A stretch of 64,000 nucleotides of DNA, taken from the NCBI GenBank assembly GCA_027490195.1, contig JAIXYN010000009.1:52088-116087 (forward strand). Direction: 5' to 3'. The notes beneath the pieces were generated by a model. The model ran no database searches. It saw nothing but the letters and a program-made list of their open reading frames with translations, and was not told the origin of the DNA. Below, one piece after another: positions 42,156 to 51,242 of the stretch (positions are counted from its first letter, which is position 1; each line of letters opens with the position of its first letter). This stretch comes from Verrucomicrobiaceae bacterium. GTDB lineage: Bacteria > Verrucomicrobiota > Verrucomicrobiia > Verrucomicrobiales > Verrucomicrobiaceae. Position numbers and translations under genes: made by a program.

Positions 42156-43442
42156 ATGAACACCGCCACCAAATGCCATCTGGATCGACGTGCCTTTCTG
42201 CGTGGAACCGGAGCCATGCTCGGGCTGCCGTTTCTTGAAGCGATGGTGCCGGCCTTTGCCACGCGGGCGCAGGCTGCTGTGGGACAGCCACCCCAGCGCT
42301 TTTTGGCGATGTGTGCCACGCTTGGTTTTCACACGCCCTTTCTGTTTCCACAGGAGACGGGAGCGGACTATGCCCTCACTCCTTACCTAGAGCCGCTGAA
42401 GAATTTGAAGGGGGATTTTTCCGTTCTCTCCGGTTTGCAGCATGAGGAGCAAAACGGCGCGAACGGGCACACGTCCGAAATGACTTGGCTGACATCGGCC
42501 AAGCACCCGGGACTCGCTGGCTTCAAGAACACGATCTCCCTCGACCAGTTAATCGCCGAGCGCATTGGCACGCAAACGCGCTTTCCAAGCCTGATTCTCG
42601 GCACGGTCAGCGAATCACTGTCTTGGTCGGCCAGTGGAGTGCCACTGCCTGCGGAGTCGTCGCCATCGAAGGCCTTTCAGCAGCTGTTTGTGGATGGCAC
42701 CCCCGCGCAGGTCGCGGCGCAGGTGCGCGACTTGAAACGGGGGCGCAGCATTCTCGACACCGTCATGGGGCAGGCGAAAAAGCTGCACAACGACCTCGGA
42801 AAAAGGGATCAGGAAAAGCTGGATGAATACTTCTCCGCGGTGCGTGACCTCGAAGGCCGGCTGGTGCAAAACGAGGCCTGGGCGCAGCGGCCCAAGCCCA
42901 AGGTGGATGCGAAGCCACCAACCGACATCCAGACTCGCACAGATGCCATCGGCAAAATGAAGCTGATGCAGGACCTTATAGTCCTAGCTCTGCAAACCGA
43001 CTCGACCCGTACCGCCACGCTGCGTCTCAGTGGCATGAATGCGGTGCCGGACATCGCCGGGGTGAAGAACGACTGGCACAATCTCTCTCACCACGGTCAG
43101 GATCCGGTGAAAATCGAGGAGCTGAAGGTCATCGAGAAAGCGGAGTTCACGGCGTTTGCAGATTTCCTCACCAAGCTCAAACAGACCCAGGACAACGGTC
43201 GTCCGCTGCTCGACAGCACTGCGGTCATCTTTGGATCGAATCTCGGCAATGCCAGCGCTCACAGCACGGCCAATATCCCGCTGGTGTTCGCCGGTGGCGG
43301 TTTCAAACATGGCCGCCACATCGCCATCGACAAGGACAAGCACGTCTTCTCCAATCTGTTCGTCTCTTTGGCACAGCGGATGGGAGTCGAAGCCGACACA
43401 TTCGGCTTCAGCACGGGTGTGCTCGATATCAACCAGGCCTGA
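42156..43442 (+). CDS. DUF1552 protein with Tat signal
   Basis: A 428-residue exported protein. The N-terminus CHLDRRAFLRGTGAMLGLPFLEAM is a twin-arginine signal. The body is DUF1552 (FLAMCATLGFHTPFLFP, SVLSGLQHE, YFSAVRDLEGRL, HNLSHHG, VIFGSNLGNASAHSTANIPLVFAGGGFKHGRH), related to alkaline-phosphatase-like/DUF1501 proteins. DUF1552 genes normally sit beside a DUF1592 cytochrome gene. Here the candidate partner begins 2.3 kb downstream (45753), after two minus-strand genes. Function unknown; a role in breakdown of complex organic matter has been suggested for such pairs. Confidence 0.9.
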   Translation: MNTATKCHLDRRAFLRGTGAMLGLPFLEAMVPAFATRAQAAVGQPPQRFLAMCATLGFHTPFLFPQETGADYALTPYLEPLKNLKGDFSVLSGLQHEEQNGANGHTSEMTWLTSAKHPGLAGFKNTISLDQLIAERIGTQTRFPSLILGTVSESLSWSASGVPLPAESSPSKAFQQLFVDGTPAQVAAQVRDLKRGRSILDTVMGQAKKLHNDLGKRDQEKLDEYFSAVRDLEGRLVQNEAWAQRPKPKVDAKPPTDIQTRTDAIGKMKLMQDLIVLALQTDSTRTATLRLSGMNAVPDIAGVKNDWHNLSHHGQDPVKIEELKVIEKAEFTAFADFLTKLKQTQDNGRPLLDSTAVIFGSNLGNASAHSTANIPLVFAGGGFKHGRHIAIDKDKHVFSNLFVSLAQRMGVEADTFGFSTGVLDINQA

Positions 43443-43448
43443 GACAAC

Positions 43449-44315
43449 TCACGGTTTGCGCCACTCGTTGTCGGCTTGCTCCACTTTCGTGTCCTCGCGC
43501 ATCTCAATGTCCTTCGCTTGATGATGGATGAGGCAGTGGCTCACGCGGTGTGACTTTCCAGCAAAGCTGAATGCGGCACCGATATTGTGATGAAGTTCGC
43601 AGTTCGTGTAGGTCGTGATGCTCTCATTCACATCCGCCACACCGCCGGCGGACGAGCCGTTCCAGGCGATTTCGGAATTCACGACGTCCATCTGCACGGT
43701 TTCATGGGCGCTGATGCCTTCGTCGCCATTGGAAAAGGCTTTCACGTTTTCCAGGCGGATGCCAAGGCGGTTGCCGTGGATGTTGAAGCCGTCATTAGCG
43801 GCATGTCGTGCGGTGATATTTTTCACCGTGAGGTAGGAGCAAGCGATGTTCACACAGCTCGCCAGTCCAGCCGGTGGCAGGTAAATTTTTGCTGTCCCCG
43901 GAGTCTTGTCTGAAGGCCAGCGGAAATAGATCGCGCCGTCGGCTTTGAAACCCATCTGCCCGGGTTGCAACGCTTCGGGTGCTGTGAAGATGACTTTGCC
44001 TTTCTCGCCGCTCTTTTTCTCGGCGGTGCGGTCACGCGTGATGCGGATGGGCACCTCTTCGATGAAGAGCGCGGCACGCTGGACGTCGTCAACGGCCGGA
44101 TGCTTATCGAAGGGGCCGTGTGAGGTCCAGACATCGCCCTGCTTCTCCCAATCGTGGGCGGTTACATCGATGCCGAGATCGATGATCATGCCCTTGCCAT
44201 CAAACACGACGGGCTTGTCGAGGGTGCCGCCGTCTTTCAGCGTCAGCGGAGTGCGGCGGATTTCCTGGGCGTGCGTAGAGAGGGCAATTGCCAGAAGGAT
44301 GACGAGTCGGTGCAT
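43449..44315 (-). CDS. Exported right-handed beta-helix protein
   Basis: A 288-residue protein with a signal peptide (MHRLVILLAIALSTHA). It contains parallel beta-helix (pectate-lyase-like) rungs: CSYLTVKNITARHAANDGFNIHGNRLGIRLENVKAFSNGDEGISAH, VVNSEIAWNGSSAGGVADVN, TNCELHHNIGAAFSF. Such folds bind or cleave polysaccharides. No complete catalytic set was identified. It converges on the DUF1552 gene (6 bases apart) and follows the Gfo/Idh/MocA gene by 12 bases in the same direction, so those two form an operon antisense to the DUF1552-DUF1592 pair. Confidence 0.8.
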   Translation of the reverse strand: MHRLVILLAIALSTHAQEIRRTPLTLKDGGTLDKPVVFDGKGMIIDLGIDVTAHDWEKQGDVWTSHGPFDKHPAVDDVQRAALFIEEVPIRITRDRTAEKKSGEKGKVIFTAPEALQPGQMGFKADGAIYFRWPSDKTPGTAKIYLPPAGLASCVNIACSYLTVKNITARHAANDGFNIHGNRLGIRLENVKAFSNGDEGISAHETVQMDVVNSEIAWNGSSAGGVADVNESITTYTNCELHHNIGAAFSFAGKSHRVSHCLIHHQAKDIEMREDTKVEQADNEWRKP

Positions 44316-44327
44316 GAGAGTGTTCTA

Positions 44328-45692
44328 TCAAGCTTTCCACAGATCTTCGCCATAGCTCCAGCCGTCGCGCACGGGCTCTTTGATCCAGGCATCGAATTCG
44401 GGCGCGCCTTTGACCTTCATGCTGGTGGTGTCCCATTCGATGGTTTTGCCGGAGCGGATGGCCATGACACCTGTGTTCACGAGTTCGGTCAGCGGGCAGG
44501 CGTAGTCGAAGTGGGAGCCTGCATGGGGAATGGTGCCACGGATTGCGGCGAAGAGTTCGCCGATTGGCTCCCCGGCGACGGAACGTGGCAGCGGCTTGCG
44601 GCGCAGGATGTCGATCAGCGGAGTCATGCGTTCACGGGGCCAGAGCTGCGGGCTCTGCACGCGCATGCCTTCGGAAAAGAGCGTCTCCTTGCTGCCCTTC
44701 ATGATCATGCCGTTGTCCGGCAGACCCTTTTCCATGCCCGGAAGTGCATCTGGAAGAAGGCCGCCCTCATACCAATGAATTTTTACGGGTGGCATGTCAC
44801 CGCGTGCGGCAAAATGGAAGATGATGTGGGACTTCGGCGCGGTGTAAGCGCGGTGTTCCCAGTTTTCCTGCTCCACGACTTCGACTTTCTCCGGCATATC
44901 GAGCTGCAGCGCCCAAAACGGGGCATCAATGCAGTGGCAGCCGATGTCGCCCAAGCCACCGCAGCCGTAATCCCACCAGCCGCGCCAGAATTGCGGCAGA
45001 TACTCCGAACTGTACTCACGCGGTGCCACAGGCCCCTGCCACAGATCCCATGAGAGTCCTTCCGGCACTGGGGCCGTTTTCGCGGGCTGTGCGGGTGGTG
45101 GGTTGATGAAACCCACCTTGCCCTTGGGCCGGTCCGTCCAGCAGTGGACTTCCTTTACCTCGCCGAGCACACCGGCTTCAAACCACTCCTTCACGAGGCG
45201 GATGCCTTCCCAGCAGTGGCCTTGATTGCCCATGACTGTCTGCACGCCGTGTTTTTTCGCGGCCTTTTGCAGCGTACGTACCTGCCAGATGTTGTGCGCG
45301 AGAGGCTTCTGCACAAAGACATGCTTCTTTGCCTCCATGGCGGCCATGGCGGCGGCGAAATGCGTGTGATCCGGGGTGGAAATGAGGACGGCGTCGATCT
45401 CGCCGCCTTTTTTGTCCAGCATCTCGCGGAAGTCGGTGAACTTCGGGACGGTCGGATGCTTCTTGGCGGTTTCGGCGGCACTGCGGCCACCGAGATCGCG
45501 CCAGTCCACATCACAAAACGCCACGATCTCTTCGTCGCGGGAGGCCTGCACCGCGCCACCTCCCATCTGGCCGATGCCCACGCAGGCGACGCGGATTTTC
45601 TGCTTTGAGTCCGCAGCACGCAAAATGTTTGGCCCTGCAAGGGCGCTCAAGGCGGCGTTCTTGAGGAAATGGCGGCGGGGAAATGTGGTCAT
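44328..45692 (-). CDS. Gfo/Idh/MocA family oxidoreductase with Tat signal
   Basis: A 454-residue NAD(P)-dependent oxidoreductase. The N-terminus FPRRHFLKNAALSALAGPNIL is a twin-arginine export signal, so a pre-bound cofactor is carried to the periplasm. The Rossmann motif is VACVGIGQMGGGAVQA; the catalytic EKP-type motif appears as FVQKPLAHN, with Gln for the usual Glu. The C-terminal half is the alpha/beta substrate domain (GGLGDIGCHCIDAPFWAL). Exported members are abundant in planctomycetes and verrucomicrobia and act on sugars or sugar derivatives. Confidence 0.9.
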   Translation of the reverse strand: MTTFPRRHFLKNAALSALAGPNILRAADSKQKIRVACVGIGQMGGGAVQASRDEEIVAFCDVDWRDLGGRSAAETAKKHPTVPKFTDFREMLDKKGGEIDAVLISTPDHTHFAAAMAAMEAKKHVFVQKPLAHNIWQVRTLQKAAKKHGVQTVMGNQGHCWEGIRLVKEWFEAGVLGEVKEVHCWTDRPKGKVGFINPPPAQPAKTAPVPEGLSWDLWQGPVAPREYSSEYLPQFWRGWWDYGCGGLGDIGCHCIDAPFWALQLDMPEKVEVVEQENWEHRAYTAPKSHIIFHFAARGDMPPVKIHWYEGGLLPDALPGMEKGLPDNGMIMKGSKETLFSEGMRVQSPQLWPRERMTPLIDILRRKPLPRSVAGEPIGELFAAIRGTIPHAGSHFDYACPLTELVNTGVMAIRSGKTIEWDTTSMKVKGAPEFDAWIKEPVRDGWSYGEDLWKA

Positions 45693-45752
45693 TACCTTTT
45701 AACGGCGAATGACTGGTCAGATTTCAACAGTTGGCGCGTTAAGAACCTGCTC

Positions 45753-48134
45753 ATGAAACCTTGGTGGCTCCTTTTATTTCTTTCTCCGGCGGTCTTTGCT
45801 GCGCAGCCTGCCATCCAGACCTTCCTGGAGCAGCACTGCATGGACTGCCATGATGGAGAGGTTAAAAAGGGCGATCTGGATCTGTCGGTACTTTCCACCG
45901 ATGGTGCGGATGCCGCTGCGATGAAGAAGTGGGTGCGTGTGTTTGATCGTGTTGTTGCGGGTGAGATGCCTCCGCCAAAAAAGAAGCAGCCCGCCGTGGC
46001 AGAGGTGCAGGGTTTCACAAAGGCGTTGGGGAACGATCTGACCGTCAAATACAATGCGCAGAAAGGAACCGTGCTGCGCCGACTGAACCGCAACGAGTAT
46101 CAAAACACGATCAATGATCTGCTCGGCGTACAGGTGAACGTCATTGATTCGCTGCCCGAGGATGGTCGTGCCAAGGGCTTTGATAACATTGGTGAGGCGC
46201 TTTCCATCTCCGGCATCCAGATGCTGCGTTACATGGAGGCGGCGGAACTGGCGATCAATGCGGCATTCCTGCAGGACAAGCAGCCTGAGAAAACAACGGA
46301 ACGCGCCACACTCGAAAGCGATCGCAACAAAGACACTATCGGCAAGCACTGGCTGAAACGTGATGATGGCGCCGTCGTGGTCTTCAACGACGGCGGCTTT
46401 CCCAGCACGGTGATTCCCAATTTGCGGTCCAAGGCGGCGGGCACGTACAAGCTGCGAGTCACTGGCTATGGCTATCAGATCGAGGAGCCGGTCGTGTTTG
46501 CGCTGCTCACGGGAAGTTTCAATTTCCGCAATGCTAACACGCGCACCCGCAGCTATCATGAACTGCCTGTGGGCAGACCTGGCACCGTGGAAATCACGCT
46601 GCACATGCCGCAGAACCATGGTGTGTGGATCAGCGCGCAGGGACTGAACGGCCCCGATGGTCATTCCGCCGTCAAAGACGGGCCGGACAAATACCCGGGC
46701 GAAGGAATGGCGCTGCAAAGTGTCGAGCTCGAAGGGCCCTTCATCAGCGAGTGGCCGCCGCGTGGCCAAGCCTTGCTGCTCGGTGATGCGAAATTGAGCG
46801 AACTGCCGCCGGAGAAACCGCGGATGAAGGGCAAGGCGAACTACAAGCCGGCTTTCACCGCTGTGAGCGCCGACCCGGTGGCGGATTCACGCAAAGCACT
46901 GCCCACTTTTCTCGCCACCGCGTTTCGCAGGCCGGTCAATGCTGCGGATGCCGAGCCGTATTTCAAACTGTTCGATGCCGAATGGGCCGAAAGTCACGAC
47001 TACTTGGCCGCCATTCGTACAGCGGCCATCGCAGCCTTGTGTTCGCCGGATTTTCTGTATTTGAAGGAGCCTGCTGGAAAGCTCAATGACCATCAGCTGG
47101 CCACGCGCCTGAGCTACTTTCTCACCCGCAGTGCCACGGATGCTGAACTGCTCTCCGCCAAGGTCACGCAGCCTGCCGTACTCCGCGCGCAAACGGAAAG
47201 GCTGTTGAAAAGTGCTGCATTGGAGCGCTGCATCGCGGACTTCACCGATGGCTGGCTGAACCTGCGTGAGATCGATTTCACCACGCCTGACAAGCAGCTC
47301 TATCCCGAATACGACGGGCTGCTGCTCGATTCCATGCTGCGTGAGACGCGCGGCTTTATCACCGAGTTGGTGCGGAGCAATCTCAGTATCGCCAACCTCA
47401 TTGATTCAGACTTTGCCATCCTCAATGCGCGTCTTGCTCGGCAGTACAACATCCCCGGAGTCAGCGGTCTGGAGATGCGGAAAGTCAGCCTTCCTGCAGA
47501 CAGCCATCGTGGCGGCATTTTGACGCAGGCGAGCGTTTTGAAAGTCTCTGCCAATGGCACCAACACTTCACCGGTGGTGCGGGGCATCTTCGTTATGGAC
47601 CGACTCCTCGGCATGGAGCCGCCGCCACCGCCTCCCGGCATCCCCGGAGTGGAGCCTGACATTCGTGGTGCCACCACCCTGCGCGAACTGCTCGACAAGC
47701 ATCGCAACATGGAAAGCTGCAACGGCTGCCACCGCGTCATTGATCCGCCAGGTTTCGCGCTGGAAAGCTACGACGTGATCGGCGGCTGGCGCGATCGCTT
47801 CCGCAGTATTGACCAAGGCGAGCAAGTGAATCTCAAGGTTGAAGGCCGCCGTGTGCGCTATCGCCTCGGTCCGCCGGTAGATGCCTCAGGCGAACTCAGC
47901 ACTGGCACGAAATTTTCTGGCATGGATGAATTCCAAAAAATCCTATGGGCCGATCAGGACCGCGTCGCCCGCTGCGTTACCGAAAAGCTGCTTACCTTCG
48001 CCACTGGTCGCGCCATGACCTTTGCTGACCGTGGCGAGATCGGCCAGCTCGTTGCGCAATCCAAAGCCAGAGGCCATGGCCTGCGCGATCTGATTCTCGC
48101 GGTGGTGCAGAGCGAGATTTTCAGGAGCAAGTGA
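45753..48134 (+). CDS. Exported cytochrome-type DUF1592 protein (PSCyt1, DUF1587, DUF1595, DUF1592, DUF1588, DUF1585)
   Basis: A 793-residue exported protein. After the signal peptide (MKPWWLLLFLSPAVFAA) comes a haem motif CMDCH (29-33) in the PSCyt1 form, with DGEVKKGDLDLS. DUF1587 follows (VLRRLNRNEYQNTINDLLGV), then a carbohydrate-binding-like beta region (about 190-360), DUF1595/DUF1592 (FRRPVNAADAEPYFKLF, LATRLSYFLTRSATD, WLNLREIDF) and DUF1588/DUF1585, with a second CxxCH at about 656-660 (CNGCHRVIDPPGFALESYD). This is the typical partner of DUF1552. ATG 45753 starts the signal peptide. Confidence 0.92.
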   Translation: MKPWWLLLFLSPAVFAAQPAIQTFLEQHCMDCHDGEVKKGDLDLSVLSTDGADAAAMKKWVRVFDRVVAGEMPPPKKKQPAVAEVQGFTKALGNDLTVKYNAQKGTVLRRLNRNEYQNTINDLLGVQVNVIDSLPEDGRAKGFDNIGEALSISGIQMLRYMEAAELAINAAFLQDKQPEKTTERATLESDRNKDTIGKHWLKRDDGAVVVFNDGGFPSTVIPNLRSKAAGTYKLRVTGYGYQIEEPVVFALLTGSFNFRNANTRTRSYHELPVGRPGTVEITLHMPQNHGVWISAQGLNGPDGHSAVKDGPDKYPGEGMALQSVELEGPFISEWPPRGQALLLGDAKLSELPPEKPRMKGKANYKPAFTAVSADPVADSRKALPTFLATAFRRPVNAADAEPYFKLFDAEWAESHDYLAAIRTAAIAALCSPDFLYLKEPAGKLNDHQLATRLSYFLTRSATDAELLSAKVTQPAVLRAQTERLLKSAALERCIADFTDGWLNLREIDFTTPDKQLYPEYDGLLLDSMLRETRGFITELVRSNLSIANLIDSDFAILNARLARQYNIPGVSGLEMRKVSLPADSHRGGILTQASVLKVSANGTNTSPVVRGIFVMDRLLGMEPPPPPPGIPGVEPDIRGATTLRELLDKHRNMESCNGCHRVIDPPGFALESYDVIGGWRDRFRSIDQGEQVNLKVEGRRVRYRLGPPVDASGELSTGTKFSGMDEFQKILWADQDRVARCVTEKLLTFATGRAMTFADRGEIGQLVAQSKARGHGLRDLILAVVQSEIFRSK

Positions 48135-48248
48135 GGCTTTGGCCACCTTCTTCCGCCTTAGCGTTTGACCGGCGAAGGAATGCGCGTCAAAAGTCGCCTC
48201 CCCGGCGTTGTTGATTGCGCCACCAATCCCTAAAAAACTCGCATACTC

Positions 48249-48851
48249 ATGGAAACAACTCTCGTCTCTGTCGGCTCCAACGTGCCCGATTTCGAAATGG
48301 AAACGTACGAACCCTCACAGGGTGACTTCGGCAAGGTCTCGCTCGCTGATATCAAGAAGGCTGGCAAATGGACCGTTCTCGTGTTTTACCCGGCTGATTT
48401 CACTTTCGTCTGCCCCACGGAACTGGCCGATCTCGCGGATCAGCAGGACAAACTCGCCGCGCTCGGCGCCCACGTTGTTGCCGTCTCCACTGACACGAAG
48501 TTTGCCCATATGGTCTGGCGCAATACCGAAGGCCTGATGAAGAACGTCAAGTACACGCTCGCTGCGGACACCACGGGTGCCGTGAGCCGTCTCTTTGGTG
48601 TGTATGACAGCGCCACGGGTCTCGCCCTGCGCGGCACGTTCATCATCAATCCTGAAGGCAAGCTGGTCACTTCCGAGGTGAACTTCTACAATGTGGGCCG
48701 TGATGCAGGTGAACTCGTGCGGAAGATGGAGGCCAATGTGCACCTTCTGGCCAACCCCAGCGAAGCTTGCCCCGCCAAGTGGACTCCGGGTTCCAAGACG
48801 CTTACCCCTGGTAAGGACATGGTGGGCAACGTCGCGGCGGCGATGGCCTAA
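48249..48851 (+). CDS. ahpC: Peroxiredoxin AhpC
   Basis: A 200-residue typical 2-Cys peroxiredoxin that reduces hydrogen peroxide and alkyl hydroperoxides. The peroxidatic C55 lies in FTFVCPTELADL and the resolving Cys (about 174) in SEACPAKW. The sequence otherwise matches AhpC throughout (VVAVSTDTKFAHMVW, LRGTFIINPEG). No AhpF reductase gene is adjacent, so another thiol donor must be used. The gene is a single unit with its own terminator at 48874. Confidence 0.95.
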   Translation: METTLVSVGSNVPDFEMETYEPSQGDFGKVSLADIKKAGKWTVLVFYPADFTFVCPTELADLADQQDKLAALGAHVVAVSTDTKFAHMVWRNTEGLMKNVKYTLAADTTGAVSRLFGVYDSATGLALRGTFIINPEGKLVTSEVNFYNVGRDAGELVRKMEANVHLLANPSEACPAKWTPGSKTLTPGKDMVGNVAAAMA

Positions 48852-48873
48852 TCGATCAAGCCGATGGTTTTCA

Positions 48874-48911
48874 CAGCCTTGGGGATGAAATCCGCAAGGC
48901 TGTTTTTCTTT
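48874..48911 (+). terminator. Rho-independent terminator of ahpC
   Basis: CAGCCTTG (48874-48881) pairs with CAAGGCTG (48895-48902). After one G-G mismatch, GGAT pairs with ATCC around a GAA loop. TTTTTCTTTT follows directly. It lies 22 bases after the ahpC stop. Confidence 0.85.
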
Positions 48912-48972
48912 TCGCAGCTTCTGTGCACATCAATCATGGCAGATCTTCACTTCATGATCCGTTGAGTGAGGG

Positions 48973-50406
48973 ATGAAACCCGCCGCACTTCTCGCCGCCT
49001 TCTTATTGTCCATCGCGTCCGCCTGCGCGGATATCACCCTTGGAAGGTTTGACATGTCGGCGGTGAGAGACACGACCACACTCGAAACGAAGGTCATTGC
49101 CGACTGGCACCTCAATCCGAAAGACGCTGCAATTCGTCAAAAGCTCGTCGAGATCACGGTATGCGAATGGTGGCCCGGTATGAAGGTGAGGCTGCCGGTG
49201 ACGATGCTTGCTCCCACGACCGGTGTTTGCACCAATGTGCTCATCGAGAACACTGGATTGCAGTTGAAGCCTGCCGCTGTCACCGGCGCAAAGCTGCGCC
49301 TGCTCAAGGAAAACGGCGTCGGCATCGTCCTAATCGGCATGGTGCCGATTGATGGCATGGAGCCTGTGGGAAAGCTCCACCTCATGATGGAGGAGCACTT
49401 CATCCAGACCAAGAACACGCGCTACACACCTGCCTGGATCTGGGGTATCAGCGACATGAGGGCGCTCACTGCGGCCATCGCGGAAAAGGAAGTTTTTCAG
49501 CCGAAGAAGGTGCTGGCCACCGGGGGCTCGAAGCGTGGCGTGGCCACCGCGGCGGCGGGCATTGCGGATGATCGTGTGACTGCGATCATGCCCGTTGTCG
49601 CGCCGGTGATTGAGAGCCCCGGTGGTCCATATGTCGAAGGAATGTTGCCGGCGAAGATCACGCAGATGAATGAGGAATTCATCGCCACGATGACCGATCC
49701 CGTGGGCCGCGAAAAGCTGCTCGTGCGTCAAAAAGCTCGCTCGGACGAACGCATCACGGTAAAAATGGCCCGCGATGCTGGCTGGAGTGAGGCCGAAATG
49801 AAAACGGCGTGCAATGCCGCCTGGGAAGCCTGCCGCACCACGAACTACCTTGATTTACTGAAACAACGCGGCACCGAAATCTTCTACAACCAAGGTTCCA
49901 ACGACAACGTCAGCCCCGGTCTTGTTGAGCTTGGCCGTCGTTTTCCTCAACTGCCTGTTTACATCGTTCCCGGCGGTCAGCACGGCGGCGCGAAGGAAGC
50001 GGGCTTTGTCAAATCCGTCGGTAGTCTGCCGGAGGTGGATGAAAATCTCCGTGCCTTTGCACTGCATCACTTCTTCGGCACACGTCACATGGTGGCACCA
50101 CCGCAGGTCACCACGCAGTGGGACAAGGCCGCGCACCGGCTCGCGGTGAAGGTCGTTTTTTCCGACCACAGCGAGCCGCAGGAAAACACCGTTTGGTGGT
50201 CGGTGAATCGTCACCCTGATTACTCAATTGCCATGGAGTTTGATGCATGGTCTTCAGCGCCGCTGAAAAAAACCGGTGCCGATACTTACAGTGGTGAAAT
50301 CTCCATCGAGGGTGAGGTGAAGTCACTCAATGTCATCACCGTTCACGCCCAGGAGGAAAGCGGCTCCACCCTGACCTTGTCGAGCCCGGAGATTCGCCTC
50401 GAATAA
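48973..50406 (+). CDS. PqaA-type (PhoPQ-activated pathogenicity-related) exported alpha/beta hydrolase
   Basis: A 477-residue protein with a signal peptide (MKPAALLAAFLLSIASACA). The motif VLATGGSKRGVATAAAGIADDRV, followed by VVAPVIE and NQGSNDNVSPGLVELGRRF, is that of the PhoPQ-regulated PqaA family, which has an alpha/beta-hydrolase core and a C-terminal beta-sandwich. The nucleophile position reads G-G-S-K-R-G; Ser is present. The substrate is unknown. It converges on the GntR gene with 6 bases between stops. Confidence 0.84.
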   Translation: MKPAALLAAFLLSIASACADITLGRFDMSAVRDTTTLETKVIADWHLNPKDAAIRQKLVEITVCEWWPGMKVRLPVTMLAPTTGVCTNVLIENTGLQLKPAAVTGAKLRLLKENGVGIVLIGMVPIDGMEPVGKLHLMMEEHFIQTKNTRYTPAWIWGISDMRALTAAIAEKEVFQPKKVLATGGSKRGVATAAAGIADDRVTAIMPVVAPVIESPGGPYVEGMLPAKITQMNEEFIATMTDPVGREKLLVRQKARSDERITVKMARDAGWSEAEMKTACNAAWEACRTTNYLDLLKQRGTEIFYNQGSNDNVSPGLVELGRRFPQLPVYIVPGGQHGGAKEAGFVKSVGSLPEVDENLRAFALHHFFGTRHMVAPPQVTTQWDKAAHRLAVKVVFSDHSEPQENTVWWSVNRHPDYSIAMEFDAWSSAPLKKTGADTYSGEISIEGEVKSLNVITVHAQEESGSTLTLSSPEIRLE

Positions 50407-50412
50407 AGCACC

Positions 50413-51171
50413 TCAGCGCATGCGACCCTGCGCGGGTTTGGCACCTGAAACTCCGCCCAGCTGATTGCGAAACTCATACGTGTCACCGCGATAAAGCGTT
50501 TCTTCGTACCAGAGGGGGACACCGCCTTCGAGAAAGCCTGTGGCGATGACCAGCAGGCATGCAGTGTTTGCTTTGATGCCGAGTACGAAAGCCTGGGCAG
50601 GTGAGGCGTTTACGGCGCGGATGGATTCATCAGCTCCTGAGATGGTCAGGCGACACTTCGTTGTCCAGAAGCCGTAGAGAGAGCCTTTGGCATCGGCTTT
50701 GGTCATAGCGGTGCAAAAACGTGCCACGACATGCCTGCGCTCGTAAATGACGGGCTGGCCGTCCGCTAGACGAACGCGCTCAAGATAAAACAACGACTCG
50801 CTGGGCGGGGCCTTTAGCGCTTGAGCTGCTGCTGAGGGTGCATCGGCGGCAGACAGCTTTTGCAGGGCGATGACCTGCGTGCCGGGCTTCTTCCCCGCAG
50901 ACTTGGCCTTTTCAGTAAAGCTCACGAGATGCTCCAGATCGTAGTCCAGCACACTCTCACGCACGAACGTTCCTGCGCCCTGGCGGAACTCCAGCAAGCC
51001 GGTTGAAACGAGACTGCTGAGCGCTTTGTTGGCTGTGGGGCGGCTGGTGTCGAAGCGTTCGGCTATTTCGCGTTCGGTCAGAAACTTCGTCCCGGGCACG
51101 AACTGGCGGCCGCGAAGGAGTTTTCGCAGTTTTTCGATCAGTTGCTCATGAAAGGACGCTGCTCTGGCCAC
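50413..51171 (-). CDS. GntR/HutC-family transcriptional regulator
   Basis: A repressor-type protein of about 252 residues with an N-terminal winged helix-turn-helix (KFLTEREIAERFDTSRPTANKALSSLVSTGLLEF) and a C-terminal UTRA ligand domain (FYLERVRLADGQPVIYERRHVV...GTYEF-type end). It faces deoC. The start is uncertain. GTG 51171 would leave a 71-bp promoter region, while the longer TTG 51219 start would place the first codons inside the palindrome at 51205-51242. The shorter form is preferred because the palindrome is then non-coding. UTRA regulators respond to sugar phosphates or amines; a deoxynucleoside or deoxyribose phosphate would fit deoC. Confidence 0.87.
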   Translation of the reverse strand: MARAASFHEQLIEKLRKLLRGRQFVPGTKFLTEREIAERFDTSRPTANKALSSLVSTGLLEFRQGAGTFVRESVLDYDLEHLVSFTEKAKSAGKKPGTQVIALQKLSAADAPSAAAQALKAPPSESLFYLERVRLADGQPVIYERRHVVARFCTAMTKADAKGSLYGFWTTKCRLTISGADESIRAVNASPAQAFVLGIKANTACLLVIATGFLEGGVPLWYEETLYRGDTYEFRNQLGGVSGAKPAQGRMR

Positions 51172-51204
51172 GGTGTCAACATTGCGGCCAAATCGGGCTT
51201 TGAC

Positions 51205-51242
51205 AAGTGGCTTAGCCAATTTATAAATTGGCTAAGCCACTT
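51205..51242. promoter_or_regulatory. Perfect 38-bp palindrome, putative GntR operator pair
   Basis: AAGTGGCTTAGCCAATTTA (51205-51223) is followed directly by its exact reverse complement (51224-51242), which abuts the deoC ATG. Each arm holds its own 11-bp dyad, TGGCT-T/A-AGCCA, centred at 51213 and 51234. The centres are 21 bp apart, two helical turns. This is what two repressor dimers on one DNA face would need. GntR-family operators are short dyads in just this position between regulator and target gene. Confidence 0.8.
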
